DNA of 64,000 nt from Strongyloides papillosus (Eukaryota; Nematoda; Chromadorea; Rhabditida; Strongyloididae): assembly GCA_005656395.1 (NCBI GenBank), contig SRSI01000042.1:124001-188000 (forward strand), written 5' to 3'. Within the stretch, counting starts at the first letter, position 1, and each line of letters starts with the position of its first letter. The notes beneath the pieces were generated by a model. That model saw only the letters and a program-made list of their open reading frames with translations, did not search any database and had not been told where the DNA came from. Positions 32,856-43,749 of this stretch are shown in pieces. Both the position numbers and the translations under genes were made by a program.

Positions 32856-32984
32856 CAATTTCGATGATAATTCGAATGACTTTGCGACTATAAAAGAATG
32901 TTTTTATCGATGTTAGAGTAGTTTTTGAAATAAAAGGTTTTATATAGTTGTTATTTTATTTGGTTAAAATGGATGAATTTAACA
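32844..32984 (+). repeat. 3' LTR, 141 bp
   Basis: Base-for-base identical to 28108-28248. The polyprotein stop codon (32853-32855) lies within it. The bases just before it (CTTACGACCCGGAA) do not form a recognisable polypurine tract. Confidence 0.95.
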
Positions 32985-32989
32985 AGAAG

Positions 32990-33744
32990 TTTTGCTTGGA
33001 AGTTATTTAAATGAATCTATGATCAAAAATAATCGTCTTTTAATTAGTATTTGGTGAAACTCAATTATTTATGATGGCAATGTATAATTCAATATTTTTG
33101 AAACGACATTTAAAGAGTTAATAAATTACGATATGAAACTTCGCATAATCTTCTATATTATTCACATGATCTATAACTAGTTTACTATATTTATTTTAAC
33201 ATTTAAGATTATTTTTTAAACAAAACATTTTTAAAGATCGGGCGGTATTAAAAAGTATTTCAATAAATTTATTCAATCAAAAACAAACAAATTTTTTTTC
33301 AAAAATTGGAGATAAAAATAATGCATTATTGGCAAGAGTAAATTTAATAAAATGAGTATTATTTTTATTCATAAAGTAAATTAATAGAGTTTAAATTTGT
33401 TTTCGTTAGGGAATTCTTTTGTAGTTTTAAAACAATAGAGGAATGGATGAGTTTAGGAAAATGAATTAAGACTTTTATAATCTTATATAATAAGTTATTG
33501 TGGTTATTAACTATATAATTTTAAGATGTGCTTAATATCTTATAATATTTATTTTATATTTTAAACCAACTAGGGGTATTTAAGTTAAAGTAATGGGATC
33601 TCTGAATTTTGTTAAGAGACCGTTGAGTTATACGAGGATCATTTAATAAGTAAAAAGATAAATGTTTATAACTCAAAAATTATTTATCGTATAAATCCCA
33701 TATTTTACTTATTTTTCGACATAATCTCCTGCTGCATTTATGGT
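32990..33744. other. AT-rich spacer
   Basis: I see no gene or repeat border here. Confidence 0.4.
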
Positions 33745-34356
33745 TGATAGGCTTCTCGACATTGGACAACTCGACATAGAACAACTCGACATTAAGACAA
33801 CTCGACATAGAATAACTCGACATTAAGACAACTCGACATTATAGGCAACTTGACAAGTGTTAAAAAAACATTCAAATTTTAATAATTAAAAAATAATTTT
33901 AAGCATAATGTACAAAAATTAAAGATCCACATTTTAGTTCAAAATTATGGAGCAAGTACAATTATATTTTGAAATACAATTTAAATCTTACTAACAGTTA
34001 CTCAGAATCATTCAATTCAGTTTTTGGTCGTATGGTAAATGAAAATTATCTCAAAATATATAAATTGATTGGATGCCAAAAATTGCAGGAACCTCTTACT
34101 AATAATGAAATAAATAAGCAACTACTTGGTGAAGTATCTAAAGCTTTTTCAAAAAAAAATATTTGAAAAGAGGTATAACTGCACAAAAAAATTCTTAGCA
34201 AATTTTACGAAAATAGTATTATATATAACTTAGACAAATTTTAGCTGCATTATATCATTTCTAACTAAAATAAATTTTTTATGTCGAGTTGTCTTAATGT
34301 CGAGTTGTTCTAATGTCGAGTTGTTCTATGCCGAGTTGTCCTATGTTGAGTTGTCT
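33745..34356 (+). mobile_element. MULE-like element with arrayed terminal repeats
   Basis: The left side (33755-33855) repeats ACAACTCGACAT/TAGAACAACTCGACAT about seven times; the right side (34281-34345) repeats the inverse ATGTCGAGTTGT about five times. Between them, 33969-34166 encodes NSYSESFNSVFGRMV and KIYKLIGCQKLQE, which resembles the C-terminal TNNxxEGFHxxxxxxxxxxHPxIWKLI region of insect MULE/ISXO2-type transposases. Terminal arrays rather than a single TIR are notable. The transposase is only a fragment. Confidence 0.6.
33969..34166 (+). pseudogene. MULE-type transposase fragment
   Basis: A 65-codon frame with NSYSESFNSVFGRM and YLKIYKLIGCQKLQEPLTNN. No catalytic DDE residues are included. 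Homology is inferred from the SESFN...KxxKLI...LQE pattern alone. Confidence 0.45.
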
Positions 34357-34720
34357 GGACACCGAACATACCAATGAAGAAAATGGTTTGTATATCGTAA
34401 ATGTAACCATAAAAGATTATCACTTCAAAGGACTGGTAGATACCGGATCTCAGGTCTCAATTATACCAAAAGCCTGTGCCGAAAATATCATCGACATCTC
34501 CAAGTTGTCTACTAGAGTAATTGGAACGTCAAGTGGTACTAGTGAAATGAAAATAATTCCTGAATCTGTTGAATTGATCATTGCAAATTTCAAAATATCA
34601 ATCAGTGACCTGCTAATTTCCCCAAATGCTTTTCATGGATTTAAGGAATATTAGGACTTGACATCTGAAGAAAATTAATATCAATATCACGTTTAATAAT
34701 AAATCGTTAACTTTGATCCT
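34345..34720 (+). pseudogene. Retropepsin fragment of an LTR element
   Basis: The frame reads FKGLVDTGSQVSIIPK, the retropepsin active-site D-T-G with the SxVSxIP continuation, and later VELIIANFKISISDLLI. After a frameshift near 34650 it reads ILGLDI, the conserved end of the protease. Reverse transcriptase and LTRs are absent. The frame's first codons come from the MULE-like terminal repeats, so the true fragment starts at about 34356. Confidence 0.65.
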
Positions 34721-34737
34721 GTTGTAAACCACGTTAA

Positions 34738-37147
34738 CACTGAAAAATTTTGGTTACAATATAATTAATATTGTTTGAAGAAAATAAAAATGTATGTTAT
34801 ATTAGTAAACCATAAAGATTATTTAATAAAAAATTGTATGTATGTAAAAAAATTAGACTTGTAACAATTCGAACAAACAGGTATTTTTTGTATCTCGGTT
34901 ACAATATATGTCTGTACAACATATTTTATAAGTTTTGAATATTTCAATGATAATTTTAGAAAAAAATATGTCATGATATTCATAATAAAAAATATAGTTA
35001 TAATACGAAATACAATGAATGATTTTCAGAATAACATTTAATTATTTTTAAATAGCTTAGAAAATATAAGTTTTAGAAATTTAATGGTAATAATAATGAA
35101 AAGCAATAATTATTTAACTATACAAGTACACACAAAAAAAAAATGGGACACACATTTGCGTAAAATGTAATAAATTTGTCCCACCTAATAAAATTTGAAT
35201 TTTCTTGATTTGCGATAATTTTAACGCAATTATTTTGTACAAAAAATTAAGACAATAATTAAAATTAGTTTTTATTTTATATTTTATTGTATTTATTTTA
35301 AAACTTAAGTTATTTTTTACAATACATTTTAAAATACAATATTAGATTTTAACTTATTATAAGATTAAAAAATGCTTTTATAAAGATTATTTATCGATAT
35401 ATGATAGTATTTTTTAGATATTCTTCAATTGTTTGAATAACTATAAATAAGATTTTTATAAAAAGTTATATTCATTTGATGACTCAACTTTTTTATACTG
35501 TTTTTCAAGATCATCTTTAAATGTCAAACTGATTTAAAGGTTTAAAACATTATACGTTTTGTTCATAGTAAAAAAATTTTTAAATATTTTAATTTAAATG
35601 AGAAAAATAGCAAGTACTAAGATAATATTTTCAATAAACATCACTTTGTATGGTTAGATAATTATCACTCTTTCTTATTGTTGTTGTTAAATTTCTAAAT
35701 TTTTAAATTTACTGGTGTTAACGGGTTGTTTGAAAGAATGATTTTTGTTGAAACGTTAACGACTTTACACAAAATTGACTTCTGATGACTCACTTCATAA
35801 TATATTATAAAAACGAATTAGATTCTAAAATAGGTGTAATATTTTTAAAATTTCTAATATTAAATAAATGTTTCATAACTTCAAAATATTAAAAGTATAT
35901 ATTTTTGTAAAAAAAGGACCAAATTTATGCGAAAATCTAACATTTTGCGTCATTTAAAACATTTTTATTGTCGCCTGATTTTTTTAAAATTTGAATAAAT
36001 TTTGACATTTCAAAGTGGTGGGACATTTTATTGCATTTTATGTAATAATGTCAAAATTTGTCCCATTTTTTTTTGTGTGTATGATTTATTAAAAATATTA
36101 TTTTATTATACCTTTTTTATAATCAAAACATTTAAAAGTTATTTTTTTTTGTTATGAACAGAGATAAATAATGCTTTTAAACTTCTGTAAGTTTGATTTT
36201 TTAAAATGATTTTGAAATATAATATAAAAAAGTTATTTACAATAATTCAAATTATTAAAACATGTTAATAAAGATACTATAATATATTAATTAATTTTCT
36301 TTATAAAACTTCTTACAATTTTTATCAAAATTAAAGTTTATTAATGTGTTTTTATAATTTGATTTACTATAAATTGCTTTTTTATATTACCATTCAAAAT
36401 CATTTTGAAAAATTGTTGTTTTTTGTGTAGATTGTTTTTTTTAATTTAAGTTGAAGAGGAATTTCTAAAGATCAAATATATCATTTGTTATTAAATAAAA
36501 TTTATATTATGCATTATCAACATTAAAAACATAGCCAATTAATTTATTTAAAAGTACAACTCAAAAAGCAATTAATTTGTAAAGGTTAGCCAGAAAAATG
36601 AAAACAAACATAAATTCAAGTAAATTTTCAGTTATTATACCAAATAAATTAGGAAAAAAATAATAAAATATTACTGTTGTTATTAAACTGTTTAAAAAAA
36701 TAATTGTTGTTAATACATTTATAAGTTTACATAAATTTGACTTTTAATAGAGTAATTCTTAATATATTATAAAGAAAAAGTTATATTGTATGATGTGAAT
36801 AATATCATTAAAAAATATCGAGATTCGAATTAGATTACATTACTAAAAATGCGAACCAATTAAAATATATAATTAATGTATATAAAACCATTATTGTTAT
36901 TATTTTAGTATTCATTATGTTTTTCTGAAAAAAACGGTCTGTAACCATCGCAAAAAACAATATAGTCTTTTTGCCTGGTTACAATGTAAAATATTCAATT
37001 AAAACAGTCTAAAATATTCGATTTTGTAACAATATTACAATTTTATTATTTAAGAAAATTTTAATATTAATTCAAAATTGTGTAACCATTAAAAACTATA
37101 CATGTTATTTCAATTTATCGAAATATTGTAACAAAATTTTTTCAGTG
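34738..37147. mobile_element. TIR element CACTGAAAAA...TTTTTCAGTG with a nested MITE
   Basis: CACTGAAAAATTTTGGTTAC at the left and, inverted, CACTGAAAAAATTTTGTTAC at the right. TA follows the right end (37148-37149); the left flank is TTAA. No transposase frame is visible. Its right end abuts the remnant of family 2 exon 1, so it probably inserted into, and truncated, that gene. Confidence 0.65.
35129..36079. mobile_element. Non-autonomous TA element, copy A (CACACAAAAAAAA termini)
   Basis: CACACAAAAAAAAAATGGGAC and its inverse bound 951 bp, with TA on both sides (35127-35128 and 36080-36081). Subterminal GTAAAATGTAATAAATTTGT and its inverse extend the similarity to about 50 bp. A second, mariner-split copy lies at 40267-42516. 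Confidence 0.8.
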
Positions 37148-37724
37148 TATCCATACACTGCTTTATCAGCACCACCACCAAAAAGATTGTTTATTGTGAC
37201 GCTAGCAGGCACAAAATGGTATTTAAAAATCCATCACTCATCATAATTAGAATAAAATTTGGCACAACTGTAATGGTGGTTGTTTTTTCCAAAATAAGTT
37301 TGGATACACCAAAAAACATGTAAGTTATTTTTTAATATATTTTTAATTTATTACCCAGTTTTTGGATGAGATCAACCGCTATAGATCAATTTTTGGACAC
37401 AATCCACTTAGAATTTGAAATAGATTGTGTGCTTTAGCACCGTATCGATCTGAATTAATGAATGAAGATAATAAATTACTTCCTGATCGTGACAAACAGA
37501 GTAATGAAATTATTTTTTATACACCATACGGTTATAGAATGTATGCAATAAAAATTTTATTTGATGATACATATTTTACACATAAAAAATTAAATCGTAA
37601 AGCTGCAGAAGTAGGAAATAGTTTTGCTGGATTATTGAGCTATGATCAACAATATGTTGGATTTGGTTTGTCAAGAAGTGCCAGTGGTACTTATGCTTGC
37701 ATAAAGTATTCTTCAAAACCATAG
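37148..37724 (+). pseudogene. Family 2 gene remnant, copy 2
   Basis: Exon 1 is reduced to its last ~170 nt (37148-37319), with frameshifts, ending in the family pattern AAAAAACAT|GTAAGT. Exon 2 (37359-37724) begins FLDEINRYRSIFGHNPLRI, the clearest CAP-type start of the array, but a TGA interrupts it at about codon 20. The rest is open: YGYRMYAIKILFDD, NSFAGLL, YVGFGLSRSASGTYACI. A TIR element abuts the exon 1 remnant. Confidence 0.7.
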
Positions 37725-38363
37725 TAGAAATAGCGAATTAATAATTATTATAAACAATTACACTTTATTTGAAAAATTGTTATAGTTAATCCATAGACAT
37801 AATTTTATAAAATCGAATAAATAGATTATTTAAATAAAATATTACTTCCTTTATCAAAAAAAATTACTATCTTTTTGAATTGCTTTTACCTTAATTTTAA
37901 ATATCAGTTAAATTTGCAGTAAAATGGTTTTTATTTTTTTATATTCAAAAAAAAATTTTTTTCTAAATTTCAATATGTTTGACTGTCAACGCATAATAAT
38001 TTCATTTTAAAATGTGCTTTTTATTTTCTTGTGATAAATTATACGTTATTTTGAAACCAAGACATCATACTTTACTTAGATAAAGAGATATATCTATTGA
38101 GAAATAATTTTTTGGAATATTATTAATTAAAACAACGGAAAAAAATTGACAAATTAATTTTTGATATTCCTTTCAGTTCACCAAATTTTTATATCGATTC
38201 ACGATGTAAGGTTCATTTACTAGTCTTTAATTATTACTTTCATATAGAAAAATTAACATATTTCAGAATTTTCTCTGTATAAAAAGTATTTTATATGACA
38301 AAAATAATATTTCATATTGCTTAATGAATTATTTGTGAGTGGTAAGTTAAAAAAATTAAAATA
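37725..38363. other. AT-rich intergenic DNA
   Basis: No gene seen. The last ~180 nt correspond to the upstream region of other family 2 genes. Confidence 0.4.
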
Positions 38364-38418
38364 TTTATCTATACTTTTGTTTTAGTATATTTTTATTATA
38401 CTTTTTCCACTATAAAAA
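38364..38418 (+). promoter_or_regulatory. Family 2 promoter
   Basis: The box TTTATCTATACTTTTG (38364-38379) is followed 31 nt later by CACTATAAAAAG (TATA at 38411-38418). The ATG is 42 nt downstream of the TATA start, which leaves a 5' UTR of only about 10-15 nt if transcription starts at the usual distance. Confidence 0.65.
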
Positions 38419-38452
38419 GTCATAAATGATTGTTATCTAATTTATCAAAGAA

Positions 38453-39459
38453 ATGTTATTATCATATTATACGATCATTTTTAATTTGTTCATTTTTACT
38501 AACCTAACTAGCCAACTGTATTTATTTCCATATTGGACTAAATTAATTGAAAAAAATTCACAATTTTACTATAATGGTCGCCCTTTTAGTAGTTTGGAGA
38601 GTATGATAGATAGAATTTTATTCGATAATCCACGTAAAAATCCACCAGAAATGTGTGTCTATAACGTTGGGTTTATCAGAGGACATACACTTAAAAAAAC
38701 TTATAGTAAATCATGTGATTCTATACTTTCAATTCTTAATTCAAATACTAGACCAATCTCGTATACTGTTAAATCTTACAATCCAAAACATATTATTACG
38801 TATACTTGTAAGCGTCGACATTTTACTAATTTTGATAAAGCTCTCGAATATGCATTGATGATGCAATTGTATATTAAGTTTATACCTTCTTCATTTAAGC
38901 CAGTACCCCCTCAAAAACAATTTTGCATTGAAACGAAATATCGTAAAATATGTTATATGAGAAATCCAATTACTCTTGCTTTATGGAAGTCAATATGGCA
39001 AAATTGTAATGGTGGTTGTTATTATAAAAGTAATTTCCGTAACGCTAGAAAACATGTAAGTTAATTTCCAAAACATATTAAATCATTATATAGTACTACG
39101 ATGAGATAAATCTTTATAGAAGCTTTGTTGGATGTTCACCTGTTAGACTGTACGAAAAATTAAATGTTATGGCTCAGACTCGTGCTGAAGTAATGGCAAA
39201 AAAGAATAATATAATGGCTGATTCAAATAAAGATTATGATGAAGTAGTTGCTTTTGCTAAATTTGGTTATGGTATCTATCTAATCAAAATGATATTTGAC
39301 AATGTTTTTTTTGAAAAACCAGATTTTCATCGATTGTCTCCAAGTCAAACTGATTTTCAACGATTATTTAGTTGTAAACAAAGACTTATTGGATTTGGCT
39401 TGGTAAAAAATGGTTTTGGAGCTTACATTTCCATAAAGTTTACTGATGATTATTGGTAA
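38453..39459 (+). CDS. Family 2 secreted protein with C-terminal CAP-like domain, copy 3 (intact)
   Basis: Exon 1 is 38453-39055 and exon 2 is 39094-39459 (38-nt phase-0 intron, acceptor TATATAG|TAC), giving 322 aa. Signal peptide at residues 1-22 (NLFIFTNLTSQLYLF). Exon 1: FYYNGRPFSSLESM, CVYNVGF, KSCDSI, FTNFDKALEYAL, FCIETKYRKIC and CNGGCYY. Exon 2: YYDEINLYRSFVGCSPVRL, KLNVMAQTRAEVMA, YDEVVAFA, TDFQRLF, LIGFGLVKNGFGAYISIKF. Promoter, both exons and splice sites are undamaged, so this is the best reference copy. CAP histidines are absent; sterol/lipid binding or a structural role cannot be told from sequence. Confidence 0.78.
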
Positions 39460-40513
39460 AAAACATATTTTGAATATTTCAACTCAGTAAATTATTATTT
39501 TTTGTAAAAACGCTATGGCTAATTCATAATCATTATTTTACAAAGTTTTTATCATAGTGAAAAATAAGTAAACTTATCAGATAAAATTCACTTTTATTTC
39601 AAATGTTTAGTTTTTTCACAATAAAATATTTTCTTGCTGTTGAAAATGATTTTTTTAATTTAAATCTCGTTTTTTGAATCAGTTGAACATTTTTTAAAAA
39701 TTTTATACAACTAAAGATTAAACCTCTCCCTCTCAACATTTTAATTTCATTAATAAAAAGAGAGACTAAAATAATGTATGTTGGCAAATTTATTCGGCTT
39801 GACACTTTGAGATACAGCACCTGCAGTGATACAAATTCGGAAAAATTGATTTTTGTAAGTTTCCGGTAAATAGATTTTTTTAGAAATAAATATTGTTTCT
39901 GGGAATAGTTGTTTATGAAAAAACAAATGAGCATAGTGGGAAAATGCCATTTTCTAATTTTTGTACTGAAGTTCAAGTGCATAATGATCTACACTTTTTA
40001 TTTTTCATTTTTTCATGGATTTAGATGTAAAATTACATGAGAAATTGAATGAGCATAGTGAGGACATACGCCTTTTTGATTTTTGTACTTAAAAATTGAA
40101 AAAACTAGAAAAAAAATTTCAAAAAACAATAAAGACGTAAATTTATGAAACCGAAGGTATGCTCATTCGTTGTTTTACAAAAAATTACCCTCAGAAACAT
40201 TATTTGTTCTTAAAAAAACTGTTTACCGCAAACTTGTAAAAATCAATTTTTCCGACTTTGACTCTACACAAAAAAAAAATGGGACACACATTTACGTAAA
40301 ATGTAATAAATTTGTCCCACCTAAAACAATTTGAATTTTCTTGATTTGCGACTAATATTGACGTAATTATTTCGTTCAAAAGATTAAGACAATAATTGAA
40401 ATGAGTTTCTACTTTTCTATTATATTTTTTGTTTTTCTAAAACTTTAAGTTATTTCCTACAATACATTTTAAAATACAATATTAGAATTTAACTTTGTAT
40501 AAGATTATAAATA

Positions 40514-41799
40514 TTAGGTTGTTCAATTGAAAATGTCGCTTTTAAGATCATCAATTTTTAAATGATGATAACTCTCTTATATGTTAACATATCATTACAA
40601 GATATATACCATCTTGTAGAGCAAATCGAGGACTATCATTGTCATCTTTTTGCATTTTGTTCGCAATTATTAAAAAATTGCTATTACTCTAAAAAGCAGT
40701 TGGGTCAAAAATGGATTTTCAAACAATTTTCTTGTACGAGTTCAAACTTGGGCAAACAGCAACCAAAAATTCAAGGAAAATTAATGAAGCATTTGGCCAA
40801 GGGTCTACTAACAAACGAACCGTGCAACGTTGGTTCCAGAAATTCCGTAATGGAGATACAAGTCTTCGAAGAAGGGAGGGTTCTCGTGGAGTAAGTGTTC
40901 TTGAGAACGAAAAATTAAAGAGAATGGTGGAACGTAATCCAAGAATAACTGTTCGGGAGCTCGCGGGGGAATTAGGCGTCAGTATTGGAACTGTTTCCAA
41001 CCACTTAAAGGAGTTAAATATGAAGAAAAAAATGGATTCTATCATACCCCCATGAATTAACTTCCGATCAATGTTTAAGGAGAATGGAAACTTGTTTTTT
41101 TTTGATTCACAGGAACAAAAATGACCCATTTTTGAATAGAATTGTAACGTACGATGAAAAATAGATCATGTTTCACAATCGTAGAAGGTCATCGCAATGG
41201 GTGGACAAAAATGGAAGCCCTAAAAACTTTTCGAAACTCAATAACTCAAATAAGAAGCTTTTGTTAACTATTTGGTGGAATTGTGATGGAATTATCCATT
41301 ATAAGTTTCTAAATCCTGGAGAAACAATGACTTCAGACCGATACTGTAAGGAAATTGAAGAAATGAATCAGAAATTATCGGTTCTGAAGCCTGCATTGGT
41401 CAACAGAAGAGGTCCAATACTACTTCATGATAATGCCAAATCTCACGTTTTAAGAATCACGGTGCAGAAACTAACCGAATTGGGATATGAAATTCTGCCA
41501 CATCCTCCTTATTCGCCAGACTTGTCTCCAACGGATTACCACTTATTCAAAGAATTAGAGCTTCATTTGCGTCAAAAAAAATTCTCCAAATCTGATGACC
41601 TGAAAAATGACGTCTTGGAGTTTTTGGATTCTAGAGACCGGAGTTTTTATTCAAATGGCATAAATAAACTCGTATCACGTTGGCAACAATGTGTTGATTG
41701 TAACGGTACCTACTTTAAATAAAAATATTAATTTTTGACTGAGTTATGACATTTTGAAGTTGACTGTCAAAAAGCGACATTTTCAATTGAACAACCTAA
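40514..41799 (+). mobile_element. mariner transposon 2
   Basis: TTAGGTTGTTCAATTGAAAA at the left and its exact inverse at the right, flanked by TA (40512-40513 and 41800-41801). Length is 1286 bp, the same as mariner 1, but the sequences differ well enough to be separate lineages. Confidence 0.9.
40711..41722 (+). pseudogene. mariner transposase, two lesions
   Basis: N-terminal DNA-binding region: TVQRWFQKFRNGD and GTVSNHLKELN. The frame is lost at 41044-41055 by an extra base in a C run (ATACCCCCAT). It continues in the other frame with HELT and VTYDEK, then meets TAG in place of the usual Trp. From 41168 it is open: WVDKNGSPK, HDNAKSHVL (second Asp) and YSPDLSPTDYHLF (third Asp, D34D spacing). 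All three catalytic Asp are present, so only two changes separate it from a full frame; as it stands it is inactive. Confidence 0.85.
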
Positions 41800-43033
41800 T
41801 ACTTTCATAAAGAGTATTCATTTGCATATGATAGTATTTTTTTAAAATGTTCTTCAACAGTTTGAATTAATATAAATTACATTTTTATATAAAGTCATAC
41901 GTATCTGGTGATTCAACTTTTTAAAATGTTTTTCAAGATTATTTTTAAAAGTCAAACTTATTAAAAGTTTTGAAACATTATGTGTTTTGTTCACAATAAA
42001 AATAATTTCTAAACATTTCAAATTAAACAAGAAAAATAGCAATTACTAAAATAATACTTTAAATTATTAATACTTTGTGTGGTTAAATAATAATTAGTTT
42101 TCGTTATTATTGTTATGAAATTTTTAATTTTCCATATTTATTGTCGTTAGTAGAGTTTTTAAAATAGTGATTTTTGCTAAAACGTTAGTAACTTTAAATA
42201 AAATTAACTTCTAATAACGTACTTCATAATATATTATAAAAAACAAATTACATTCTAAGATAAGTACAATTTTTTTTTAAATTTCTAAGATTAAGTAAAT
42301 GTTACATTACTTTGAAATATTAAAAGTATATATTTTTGTAAAAAAACGACCAATTTTTTGCGAAAACCTTATATTTTGCGTCATTTAAAATATTTTTGTT
42401 GTCGCTTGATATTTTTAAAATTTGAATAAATTATAACATTTTAAAATGGAGGGACATTTTATTGCATTTTACGTAAAAATGTCGAAATTTGTCCCATGTC
42501 CCATTTTTTTTGTGTGTCGCTGTAGCTCCTATATTTCAAAGTTCCAGGCTGAATAAATTTGCCAACATACATTTTTTTAGTTCCTCTTATTATTAATAAA
42601 ATAAAAATCGGGAGTAAAATTTTTAGTTGTACCTTCAATACCTGATTGACTCACAAAACGGGTTTTAATTAATATAATTATCAAAATATAACAATTTTTT
42701 TAAAACTTTTTTTAACCAATCAAAAGATAATTAATAATTAACTTTATAAGTAAAAACATCGTATCATAGTTGAATGTAACAAAATCTTTATAATATGTTA
42801 TTCTTTTAAAATGTAATAAGAATGTTTTTTAAATTTCTAATATCTAGTAAAATTTAATTTAGAATTGTATACTAATTCGTAATGCATTTTTTATTTATCT
42901 ATTCATTGTTGACACATAAAATTTTAATATATTTCCGTATTTTTTGATGAAAAATAGCGATTTACATTTTGAAAATTGTTCATATTTCCAAATAAATGAT
43001 TGCTAAACAAAGATTAGAAAATAGTTAAAAATA

Positions 43034-43092
43034 TTTATTTATACTTTTATTTTATATTTTAATGTATTTGTATAAAAAATTCATTATAAATA
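43034..43092 (+). promoter_or_regulatory. Family 2 promoter
   Basis: TTTATTTATACTTTTA (43034-43049) and TATAAATA (43085-43092), with the ATG again 42 nt after the TATA start. The TATA box is slightly diverged (TATAAATA instead of TATAAAAA). Confidence 0.55.
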
Positions 43093-43126
43093 CTCATAAA
43101 TTAACATTATTTATTCAATCAATGAA

Positions 43127-43591
43127 ATGTTAATATTTCATAATATAACAATTTTTATTTTTTTTGTTCTAATTAATTTTACTTATCAATTAGTAGTAGT
43201 TCCATACCGTTTAAGACTATCTAACAAACGTGTACGTTTTGAGTATAATGGTCATTTATATAGAACAGTGAGTGGTTTAATAGCAAAATTTTTATTCAAG
43301 ACAGGAATAAAAAATCCTATGGACGTATGTATATACAATGCTGGTTTTATATTAAAAAAAAATTCTATTTATTCTCAATCATCGAAATGTGAAACTATAA
43401 TGCATCATCTTGATCGAAGTTTTAAACCAAAAAAAGTTTATGTCAAATATCCTTACACTCAAATTTTATATTATTGCGATAAGAATATTTTTCTCCATTT
43501 CGAGTCTGCACTTGCATTTTCATTGAAAAGTCATTGTTTTATTTACTTTAATCTACCAAGTAGAACAAAAAGCATTAGACAGAAAATTTAA
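43127..43591 (+). pseudogene. Family 2 exon 1, truncated copy without CAP exon
   Basis: A 154-aa frame with signal peptide (IFIFFVLINFTYQ), FEYNGHLYRTVSGL, MDVCIYNAGF, CETI and FLHFESALAFSLKSHCFIYF, ending after SRTKSIRQKI. The last ~50 codons of exon 1 (FCI...C, CNxxC) and the CAP exon are missing; none is found before 45 kb. It could still make a secreted short protein with five cysteines. An upstream in-frame ATG is not present; the start at 43127 matches sister copies. Confidence 0.6.
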
Positions 43592-43749
43592 TATTTATCA
43601 GAATATAACAGTAAATTTTTTATTCATTACTATAGATAAAGTGCTACAATTTTTTTAACATTATTATAAAAGTATTGTGTAATACATAATCTACTAATTA
43701 TTATATATTTATTGAAAAAAGAACTAAAATAAAACAGAAAAAAATGACA
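43592..43749. other. Short spacer
   Basis: AT-rich, no gene seen. Confidence 0.4.

Larger units (their letters stand above)
28103..32989 (+). mobile_element. Complete young LTR retrotransposon (Ty3/gypsy order plus extra RNase H)
   Basis: Element 28108-32984 (4877 bp) with the 5-bp target duplication AGAAG on both sides (28103-28107 and 32985-32989). Two 141-bp LTRs are identical over their full length and have TG...CA ends. One 1547-codon frame fills all internal space. Identical LTRs, a perfect target duplication and an unbroken frame mean a very recent insertion, possibly still active. It lies between family 2 genes and appears to interrupt none. Confidence 0.95.
40267..42516. mobile_element. 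Non-autonomous TA element, copy B, split by mariner 2
   Basis: Same family as 35129-36079: CACAAAAAAAAAATGGGAC at the left and its inverse at the right, where GTCCCAT is duplicated (GTCCCATGTCCCAT). TA precedes the left end; the right flank is TC, so one TA has mutated. Without the mariner the copy is about 0.96 kb, like copy A. Confidence 0.75.
39656..42672. mobile_element. Long-TIR (foldback-like) element, outermost of three nested elements
   Basis: About 39656-39835 and 42525-42672 are inverted copies, e.g. ATGTATGTTGGCAAATTTAT on the left and the same on the complement at the right, preceded by ACAACTAAA. The arms are about 150-180 bp with gaps. Repeats with GAGCATAGTG near 39929 and 40050 lie inside. 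No transposase of its own is seen. It contains the TA element 40267-42516, which contains mariner 2. Confidence 0.6.

Noticed and set aside
33755..34345. Possible CRISPR-like array of ACAACTCGACAT repeats
   Set aside because: Units are ~12-16 bp, nearly without spacers, and inverted at the two ends around a transposase fragment; the host is a eukaryote. They are transposon ends.
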